From Shewanella gelidimarina (GTDB lineage: Bacteria; Pseudomonadota; Gammaproteobacteria; Enterobacterales; Shewanellaceae), in NCBI RefSeq assembly GCF_023283945.1, contig NZ_JAKIKW010000030.1, forward strand, positions 1 through 52,422: DNA of 52,422 bases. Direction: 5' to 3'. The notes below the pieces were generated by a model. The model was given only the letters and a program-made list of their open reading frames with translations, did not search any database and was not told the DNA's origin. Position numbers and translations under genes: made by a program. Positions 46,853 to 52,422 of this stretch are shown here, one piece after another; position 1 is the stretch's first letter, and each line of letters starts with the position of its first letter.

Positions 46853-48289
46853 TTAAGCTGCTTTTGCATCAGCAATCGCTGGCAAAGAATCTTTAGGGGC
46901 CTTAACAGTACGGATCACGTTGTATGCCATGATGAACATACCTGTCAGGAAGAAAACACCACCTATAAAACGAACAAAGTAGAATGGGTAAGATGCTTCT
47001 AAGCTTTCTACAAAGCTGTAAGTCAATGTACCGTCAGAGTTAACTGCGCGCCACATAAGACCCTGCATTACACCAGAGATCCACATTGAAACGATATAAA
47101 GAACAGTACCGATTGTTGCCAACCAGAAATGAACGTTAATAAGGTTTGTGCTGTACATACGGCCTTGGTTATACAGTACTGGTATCAAGTGATACAAAGA
47201 ACCGATAGAAACCATTGCAACCCAACCCAAAGCACCAGAATGAACATGTCCAATTGTCCAGTCAGTGTAATGAGATAATGCGTTAACTGTTTTAATCGCC
47301 ATCATTGGGCCTTCGAAGGTAGACATACCATAGAAAGACAATGAAACAACAAGGAAACGAAGAATAGGGTCCGTACGAAGTTTGTGCCAAGCACCCGATA
47401 GCGTCATGATACCGTTAATCATACCACCCCAAGAAGGAGCAAATAGGATAAGCGACATCACCATACCAAGTGATTGAGTCCAATCTGGTAGTGCAGTGTA
47501 ATGTAGGTGGTGAGGACCAGCCCAGATGTACAAAGCAATCAGTGCCCAGAAGTGAACAATTGATAAACGGTACGAATAAACAGGACGACCAGCTTGTTTA
47601 GGGACGAAGTAATACATCATACCTAAGAAGCCTGCTGTCAGAAGGAAACCAACCGCGTTGTGTCCATACCACCACTGAACCATTGCATCGACAGCGCCAC
47701 TATAAAGTGAGTACGACTTGGTTAGTGATAACGGCACCGCCATAGAGTTAACTATGTGCAACACTGCTACGGTGATAATAAAGGCACCAAAGAACCAGTT
47801 CGCCACATAAATGTGGGACGTTGTTCGTTTAACGATGGTACCGAAGAACACCACTGCGTACGCAATCCAAACGATGGTAATTGCGATATCAATAGGCCAT
47901 TCAAGCTCAGCATATTCTTTTCCCTGGGTGAAACCCATAGGTAAGCTAATTGCTGCTGATATTATGATGGCTTGCCAACCCCAGAACGTAAATGCAGCTA
48001 ACCTAGGTGCAAATAGTCGGGTTTGACAGGTGCGTTGAACGATATAATAGGATGTGGCGAAAAGGGCTGAAGTACCAAACGCGAAAATCACGGCATTCGT
48101 ATGTAGAGGTCTAAGACGACTATACGTTAACCATGGAGTATCGAAGTTTAGCTGCGGCCAGATTAGCTGGGCTGCGATTAATACACCTACTGACATTCCA
48201 ACAATTCCCCAAAACACGGTCGTTAAGGAAAATTGACGAACAATAGTGTAGTTGTAATCAGCGCCTTGAGGCTGGGAATGGTTCATCAT
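46853..48289 (-). CDS. ccoN: cbb3 oxidase catalytic subunit CcoN
   Basis: 478-aa heme-copper oxidase (C family), about 12 helices, with low-spin and binuclear-site histidines in RPLHTNAVIF, WWYGHNAVGF, GPHHLHY and IGHVHSGALGW. The crosslinked tyrosine is expected in the SFYGMSTFEGP helix. It is the high-affinity terminal oxidase used at low oxygen. It is first gene of ccoNOQP, behind the FNR-type promoter at 48450-48506. Confidence 0.97.
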   Translation of the reverse strand: MMNHSQPQGADYNYTIVRQFSLTTVFWGIVGMSVGVLIAAQLIWPQLNFDTPWLTYSRLRPLHTNAVIFAFGTSALFATSYYIVQRTCQTRLFAPRLAAFTFWGWQAIIISAAISLPMGFTQGKEYAELEWPIDIAITIVWIAYAVVFFGTIVKRTTSHIYVANWFFGAFIITVAVLHIVNSMAVPLSLTKSYSLYSGAVDAMVQWWYGHNAVGFLLTAGFLGMMYYFVPKQAGRPVYSYRLSIVHFWALIALYIWAGPHHLHYTALPDWTQSLGMVMSLILFAPSWGGMINGIMTLSGAWHKLRTDPILRFLVVSLSFYGMSTFEGPMMAIKTVNALSHYTDWTIGHVHSGALGWVAMVSIGSLYHLIPVLYNQGRMYSTNLINVHFWLATIGTVLYIVSMWISGVMQGLMWRAVNSDGTLTYSFVESLEASYPFYFVRFIGGVFFLTGMFIMAYNVIRTVKAPKDSLPAIADAKAA

Positions 48290-48449
48290 TTTGCTTCCAC
48301 TGCTTATTACTTATACTTATTATTAAGTAGAGCGAGACTCTACCCGGTAAAATGACACAAAAAAGCGGGTTACCTATCGGAAATTAGCCGTCTGTGTCAA
48401 TGTGTAACCTTGCGTTTTATGAAGTAAAAGCAAGGCAATGCAATGATAC

Positions 48450-48463
48450 TTGAGCTATGTCAA
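48450..48463. promoter_or_regulatory. Second FNR-like site, TTGAGctatGTCAA
   Basis: It keeps the TTGA-N6-TCAA core shared by FNR and CRP sites, with two consensus mismatches. It overlaps the predicted cco transcription start, so it could act as a repressing site or be incidental. Confidence 0.4.
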
Positions 48464-48465
48464 AA

Positions 48466-48506
48466 AAGATAGGAATTAGGCTTGCTGAAAAGTTGATCTA
48501 GATCAA
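48466..48506 (-). promoter_or_regulatory. cco promoter with perfect FNR box
   Basis: TTGATctagATCAA (48493-48506) matches the FNR consensus fully. On the minus strand TATCTT (48466-48471) lies about 31 bp from the box centre, the class II spacing that puts the box near -41.5 of a start about 170 bp upstream of ccoN. On the plus strand TAGATT (48528-48533) is at the mirror distance, so the box may serve both divergent genes. Confidence 0.65.
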
Positions 48507-48552
48507 GCTACTCAATAGAATGTTAATAGATTTAATCAAAAGGTTAATTATT

Positions 48553-49023
48553 GTGCAAATTACTCATAATTCAGTAGTATTGCGAGTTTTATATACGTTT
48601 TTTATCGCTATGAACATCAGTGGATGTGAACCTGATAACAGTAAAAATAACACGTTATTTGAGCAAGATACTGGACTGTGCAACTTCCAAGAAAAGGCGT
48701 GTACCAAGACCGTAGATGACATTGAACTTAGTTTACGCATTACCCCATGGGATACCCCAAGTGAAAAGCCACTTTCCCTAAGTTTGAATAGCTCAGAGCC
48801 ACTCGAAAATGTAAAAATGCGTATTGAAGGGCGAGATATGTTTATGGGCATTATCCCTGTGAATTTGTCTAAAGACAGCGAAACCACTTATAGCGCACCG
48901 TTGATCTATGGATCTTGTAGTAGCGGATACATGGTGTGGCAAGCGATTGTAAGTTACCAGCAAGACGGTATCGAAAAGTTCACCATCTTTGAGTTTCTTG
49001 CTGACAGTGAAAAGACCCGCTAA
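48553..49023 (+). CDS. Small putative lipoprotein divergent from cco operon
   Basis: About 156 aa from GTG 48553 (AAAAGG about 10 nt upstream); an ATG at 48520 extends it but has no ribosome site and would precede the FNR-driven start. A hydrophobic stretch ends in the lipobox ISGC, followed by EPDNSKNN. The domain has a pattern like YtkA/FixH-type folds: MRIEGRDMFMG, then GSCSSGYMVWQAIV, with Met/Cys spacing that could bind copper. The family is not firmly recognised. Its role beside an oxidase is inferred from position. Confidence 0.65.
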   Translation: MQITHNSVVLRVLYTFFIAMNISGCEPDNSKNNTLFEQDTGLCNFQEKACTKTVDDIELSLRITPWDTPSEKPLSLSLNSSEPLENVKMRIEGRDMFMGIIPVNLSKDSETTYSAPLIYGSCSSGYMVWQAIVSYQQDGIEKFTIFEFLADSEKTR

Positions 49024-49139
49024 TGCGACTAAAGCAATATGATCAAGCGCTTGATTTTCAAAGTCGTGTGATTAAGGCTGAAACATCCTTTGAAATCTCA
49101 CAGCGTAAACAGCTGTTCCTTGTTGTAGGTGTGGTTTAA
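49023..49139 (+). pseudogene. 38-codon ORF, possibly a truncated membrane protein
   Basis: It opens with ATG overlapping the previous stop (TAATG) and reads MRLKQYDQALDFQSR and then EISQRKQLFLVVGVV before a TAA. The pattern is a short cytoplasmic head and the start of a membrane helix, abruptly ended. This suggests the remnant of a longer anchored protein co-transcribed with the lipoprotein. A genuine micro-protein is the alternative. Confidence 0.35.
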
Positions 49140-49158
49140 ATCTCATTATCTGAATATC

Positions 49159-49177
49159 GCTATTGATAATCATTCTC
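49159..49177 (+). promoter_or_regulatory. Fur box
   Basis: Matches the 19-bp Fur consensus at 16 positions (GCTATTGATAATCATTCTC). It lies 49 bp upstream of the small Cys-rich gene and predicts iron repression of it. Confidence 0.75.
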
Positions 49178-49225
49178 ATTAAGTTATATTAGGAGTATAA
49201 ATAAGATAACGCATAAGAGAATGTC

Positions 49226-49459
49226 ATGGGATCTGTAAGCCAAAACCTCAATATCAGTATATCGCAACAAAAGATGGCCCAACTCATACAGCAAGGGCAC
49301 TTATGTGCATCAGATTTTAAATGCTTAGACGCCGAGTCAAAGCAGACTGTTTGGCAGCTCTGCCTTTGGTGTTGCGAAAAGCGGATTCATTGTGAAAAAG
49401 CCTGTTCCAGCGACTGTAATAGTCAATGCGCCAGTAAAATAAGTATAACAACAGCTTAA
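49226..49459 (+). CDS. Small cysteine-rich protein, Fur-regulated
   Basis: 77 aa. The first half is SISQQKMAQLIQQGHLCASD, a helical segment. The second half is very Cys-rich: FKCLDAE, then LCLWCCEKRIHCEK, ACSSDCNSQC, nine Cys in all. It has no signal peptide or helix, so it is presumably cytoplasmic. I do not recognise the family. The Fur box implies a role in iron-starved cells, perhaps metal or Fe-S cluster handling. The ribosome site is weak (AAGAGA). Confidence 0.7.
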   Translation: MGSVSQNLNISISQQKMAQLIQQGHLCASDFKCLDAESKQTVWQLCLWCCEKRIHCEKACSSDCNSQCASKISITTA

Positions 49460-49557
49460 TTCTGCTTAATTACTAACCTCTGAGCAATATAAGGCTACTT
49501 TGATGCAGCGTAACTGATTATTATGCAGTTATAGTCAGTGATCTTAGTAGTAATAAA

Positions 49558-50850
49558 ATGCAGCTACCCAATGTTATGCCACTGTTTGACTCTATCCAAT
49601 TCATTCAAAGTGGCAATCCCATCATAAATCAACATATTACTCAGCTAGCACTCTGTGGAATTGAAGACGCGAGTTTGGTATTCGAGCATGCCACAGACTG
49701 GCTGTGTGAACAGAAATTCAGTGAAAACAACTATAAAGCCTATCGGAGTGAGTTAACCACTTTCTTACACTGGTGTTTCGACGTCGCTCAAATAGAAGTC
49801 TCAGCCGCAGGGCGAAAAGAGATAAACCAATACGTTGAATATTGCCAGGCACCGCCACTCACGCTAATAGGTTTTTACAATGTTGCTCAATTTAAAGAGC
49901 AAAAGGACAGCGCCCTCAGAATCCCCAATCCACAATGGCTACCCTTTAGAGGTAAGAAAGTGGATGGTGTTGCTCAGCCGTATCGTCTGAGTGAAAGTGC
50001 ACTCAAAACCAAAATGGCGATTCTGTCTTCTTTCTATGCTTATCTTATGAGTGAAGATTTTGTCGAAAAAAATCCGGCACAAATGTGGCTCAATAAAAGT
50101 AGGTTCTCGTCCAATAAAAAGTATCGCATCAATAATGACGGTGACAATCAACTCGCCTTCACTGAATTACAGTGGTCATATGTGATGTCTACTGTCACTA
50201 AGCTTGCAGCAGAGCAGCCCGAAATCCATCAACGTAGTTTGTTTCTCATTAAACTGATTTACGCCTGCTATCTAAGAGTGTCAGAAGTATCAGCAAGGGC
50301 AGGTTACTCGCCTATTATGGATCAATTTAGGCGTAACCCTCAAACGGGAATATGGAGTTTTCATATTCCTTCAAGTAAAGGCGGCAAACGCCGTACTGTA
50401 TCGATGTCCGATGCTTTACTTGCCGCTTTAGTCGAGTATCGTCATTACCTAAACCTACCGGATTATCCAAAAACCAATGAAGGTCACCCGCTCATTATTA
50501 GGCAAAAAGCAGCAGGGAGAGGCAGGGAAGTCGGTTTAATTAATGCCAACTTGGGAATACGCCAAATAAGAGAAGAGGTAGATAAAATCATCGTACTTGC
50601 AGCGATCTGTGCTGAAAATGATGGCTTTGTCGAAGATGGCGTGCAAATGCGTCAGCTGAGTATCCACAATATTCGCCATACCGGCATTACTCATGACATC
50701 AATATTCATGGCCGACCATTGTCACATGTGCAAGCTGATGCCGGACACGAGAGTATTGACACTACGTCGCAATACCTACACACCACTCAAATAGAGCGTC
50801 ATCAAAGTGGCCAGAATCGACCGCTCGATAACCTGCAAGGTATCGATTGA
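49558..50850 (+). CDS. Tyrosine-type site-specific recombinase
   Basis: 430 aa. The catalytic set is visible: R240 (CYLRVSEVSARAG), K274 (SSKGGKRRT), H370/R373 (HNIRHTGITHD), H397 (AGHESIDTT) and Y406 (SQYLHT). The N-terminal half (about 40-190) is the core-binding domain. It is not XerC/XerD (too long) nor IntI. No attachment site or excisionase could be identified, and the 78-aa ORF follows with zero gap. It is possibly the relic of a mobile element or a stand-alone recombinase. Confidence 0.9.
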   Translation: MQLPNVMPLFDSIQFIQSGNPIINQHITQLALCGIEDASLVFEHATDWLCEQKFSENNYKAYRSELTTFLHWCFDVAQIEVSAAGRKEINQYVEYCQAPPLTLIGFYNVAQFKEQKDSALRIPNPQWLPFRGKKVDGVAQPYRLSESALKTKMAILSSFYAYLMSEDFVEKNPAQMWLNKSRFSSNKKYRINNDGDNQLAFTELQWSYVMSTVTKLAAEQPEIHQRSLFLIKLIYACYLRVSEVSARAGYSPIMDQFRRNPQTGIWSFHIPSSKGGKRRTVSMSDALLAALVEYRHYLNLPDYPKTNEGHPLIIRQKAAGRGREVGLINANLGIRQIREEVDKIIVLAAICAENDGFVEDGVQMRQLSIHNIRHTGITHDINIHGRPLSHVQADAGHESIDTTSQYLHTTQIERHQSGQNRPLDNLQGID

Positions 50851-51087
50851 ATGGATGAATTAAATTGGGGCAGTACGAGTACATTTTTGACTAATGATAG
50901 AGTTGTTTCAGAAACAGGAACATGGCCTTTTAGAAGGCATCCTACGGATTTAAAAGGGTTGAATTTAAGCAATTCAGTGTCAAAGGTGGATTTTCAGTTT
51001 GTTGATCGCCTTAGTTCCAAAAATAGGACAGTGATAAGCAATTCTGCTCTAGAGCAAAAAAGAACCGTTATATTTCAAGATAGTTAA
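50851..51087 (+). CDS. Unrecognised 78-aa protein abutting the recombinase
   Basis: It begins at the base after the recombinase stop (TGA-ATG), which suggests coupled translation. The sequence (MDELNWGSTSTFLTNDRV, FRRHPTDLKGLNLS, KNRTVISNSALEQKRTVIF) has no motif I know. It may be a recombinase partner or a readthrough fragment. I see no independent ribosome site. Confidence 0.45.
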   Translation: MDELNWGSTSTFLTNDRVVSETGTWPFRRHPTDLKGLNLSNSVSKVDFQFVDRLSSKNRTVISNSALEQKRTVIFQDS

Positions 51088-51135
51088 GCTGCAGATAAAT
51101 CACTCATATCAGTAGTGAAGTCAGCAATAAAATCA

Positions 51136-51282
51136 TCAATCTTCATCAGCAGCTATAACGAGTGAATAGGGTACTTGCGCAGCCATTAGCGTTTGTGCCC
51201 ACGCGAACATTGGGGTATTGGATGTCAGCATGGGCGAAGATGCATGCCAAATATACAAAAAGAATGGCGCTGAAAGTTTAAC
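51136..51282 (-). pseudogene. Open minus-strand fragment, repeated in decayed copies
   Basis: A stop-free 48-codon minus-strand reading includes PFFLYIWHASSPMLTSNTP and FAWAQTLMAAQVPYSLV. It is closed by TAA upstream and TGA downstream with no complete start region. Two further copies lie at about 51306-51347 (TLKITQAPYSLV, then stop) and 51433-51446 (TLLAYQ, then stop, KPSVV). It looks like a degraded coding segment of unknown protein. Confidence 0.4.
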
Positions 51283-51446
51283 TTACTTGAGACTCTCGAC
51301 TCTCAAACAAGAGAATAGGGTGCTTGTGTAATCTTTAGTGTTTATGGATAAGTTAAAATACTCGTTCTTCAGAGAGTATTTAACGCAGCGTGGATACAGC
51401 CAACCTTGAACGACACTGGGTTTCTATTGATAAGCCAATAGCGTTT
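51157..51446. repeat. Degenerate direct repeats
   Basis: Unit 1 (51157-51197) and unit 2 (51306-51346) agree at about 31 of 41 positions, 149 bp apart, with most differences in the core being transitions. A third partial unit, AGCCAATAGCGTTT at 51433-51446, matches 51181-51194 at 13 of 14. Confidence 0.5.
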
Positions 51447-51705
51447 ATAACAAGCAATAGGTGATGCCAGAGTATGAGTCGCTTGATTGTCCCGTAAGAT
51501 AAGTAATCCTATGGACTATTCATTTACGTAACAATGGCACTGTAAAAGAAGAACAGGTGCAGTCTCAGTACTTAAGATATTGTAAGATTATAAATATATT
51601 ACGTTTTTCTGTCTGATAACTAATCGAACCGGAATCTAAATGCGCTATTGAAAACTTTATACTTGTAAGTCTACATTTGAGCATTCATAAAACCGTGATC
51701 AGTTA

Positions 51706-51731
51706 ATGCCGATAAGTCACATTATCGGCAT
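51706..51731. repeat. Perfect 10-bp hairpin
   Basis: ATGCCGATAA/TTATCGGCAT with loop GTCACA. No T run adjoins on either strand; function unknown. Confidence 0.45.
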
Positions 51732-52239
51732 CTCATTAAAAAGCCCAAAATGAGTCTTAATCGCCCATCGATTAGATAAATATTCTTCTTCAATATTACG
51801 TGCAGTGTTTAATAAACACGTACCTAGTGTTATTGAAACTCCTTGCTATATCGTGAACCAAATCATTAAGAGTATGTACTCTCGATTGAGCTACAGCCAG
51901 GTATTCTAGCCTGTAGCCGCTTAGTTCTTACCTGTTTTTAAGCCATTAAATACAGTAGTTACAAGATGTATAATTTCCGAAGATAGCTCTGGATATGACT
52001 TCTGGTTTTCAGTCCGCATCATTCTTAAAGTGGTTGAATTCATTCGTAGATAGATAGTTGGCATTTTTCAATGGAACGCTAAGTAAGTTGAACTTAGGTG
52101 TATTTTTTTTGGCGATAAATTCCTGGGTTGACCATTAATACAATTTAAAAATTAGTTATCACAACGTCACTAGATTTTTATGAATCAAATAGTAACTATC
52201 ATTTACTCGTTGAGCACCGATAACGCTAAAAATATGTGC

Positions 52240-52298
52240 GCGCTGTGTGGCTCCTTAAAAAATTTGCTTAACTCTGGTCCGTAGAATTCACACAGCGC
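52240..52298. repeat. 10-bp inverted repeat before the IS
   Basis: GCGCTGTGTG at 52240-52249 and CACACAGCGC at 52289-52298, ending 13 bp before the IS left end. It could be a terminator-like structure or a small element's ends. Confidence 0.4.
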
Positions 52299-52311
52299 AT
52301 AGGGAGATTAG

Positions 52312-52422
52312 TGAAGTGGCATAGTTAATTTGGCCATCTAGTTAGAGGTTGATATTATGGCCTCGTTATTATTTAGGTGATCGTATGACTAAACGTATAA
52401 AACGTAATTTTACCCCCGAATT
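52312..52422 (+). mobile_element. Left end of an IS3-family insertion sequence (cut by window)
   Basis: It begins TGAAGTGGCATAG, with a GG-CCA motif repeated as in IS3-type terminal repeats, and leads after 73 bp into a transposase start. The rest of the element is outside the window. Confidence 0.7.
52385..52422 (+). CDS. IS3-family transposase OrfA, N-terminal start only
   Basis: ATG at 52385 opens MTKRIKRNFTPE, the typical start of the helix-turn-helix OrfA of IS3-family elements (compare MTKR-RRNFSPEF). AGGTG lies upstream. The frame runs off the window after 12 complete codons, so no statement on intactness is possible. Confidence 0.75.
   Translation, partial: MTKRIKRNFTPE

Larger units (their letters stand above)
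51088..52311. other. Decayed gene-free stretch
   Basis: About 1.2 kb with no intact gene. It holds the broken repeats described separately, a perfect 10-bp hairpin at 51706-51731 (ATGCCGATAA/TTATCGGCAT, loop 6), an imperfect hairpin at 51890-51917 and a 10-bp inverted repeat GCGCTGTGTG/CACACAGCGC at 52240-52298. No promoter or product could be assigned. Confidence 0.6.

Noticed and set aside
51088..52311. CRISPR or integron attC array in the decayed repeats
   Set aside because: The repeats are too few, too divergent and unevenly spaced (149 and about 103 bp), and no attC core pairs or cas genes are visible.

Overview
The window reads as chromosome of a marine gammaproteobacterium, almost certainly Shewanella. 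The evidence is protein similarity and gene order recalled for that genus: earP-efp, bkd-nadA, ald/lrp-ftsK-lolA-rarA-crcB-serS, and ttcA-uspE-fnr(etrA)-ccoSIH-ccoPQON. Base composition is moderately AT-rich. No rRNA or CRISPR array was seen. There is one tRNA, tRNA-Ser(GGA), at 17801-17890.

Layout. 1-358: gene-free edge holding a decayed IS left end and an alaA terminator. 359-5880 (minus strand): alaA aminotransferase; efp and its rhamnosyltransferase earP, with the modified arginine R32 visible; fldA; ybfE; a DUF2788 membrane protein; ybfF. 6108-8356 (plus): seqA and pgm. 8547-15438: msrA (minus), astE, the branched-chain keto acid dehydrogenase genes bkdA1-bkdA2-bkdB behind a LiuR-like palindrome, and nadA. 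15626-21130: a NIT-domain chemoreceptor, tRNA-Ser, a sulfotransferase-like gene, cardiolipin synthase and an EEP-family protein. 21171-25889: a RecQ-type helicase, a DUF885 lipoprotein and an orphan OmpR-family regulator. 25970-38200: ald and divergent lrp, ftsK, lolA, rarA, crcB, serS, an aromatic/aspartate aminotransferase, yvcK, a Bax-like glucosaminidase and a DUF2987 protein. 38261-48289 (all minus): ttcA, uspE, fnr, a DsbD_2/TauE-like membrane protein, ccoS, ccoI, ccoH, ccoP, ccoQ (58 aa, short and easily missed), ccoO and ccoN. This is the cbb3 oxidase, its copper and assembly functions, and the oxygen regulator expected to control it.

48290-52422 is the accessory end. It has a perfect FNR-type box between ccoN and a small divergent lipoprotein, a 38-codon truncated-looking ORF, a small cysteine-rich protein behind a strong Fur box, a tyrosine recombinase with an abutting 78-aa ORF, and about 1.3 kb of decayed sequence. 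That stretch contains degenerate repeats that look like broken copies of a minus-strand coding segment. It runs into the left end and first 12-13 codons of an IS3-family element at the window edge.

Most of the window is ordinary core genome. The points most worth a second look are the FNR-controlled divergent cco/lipoprotein region, the Fur-boxed Cys-rich protein, the recombinase with its coupled ORF, and the decayed repeats next to the IS. No clearly new multi-gene system was found.
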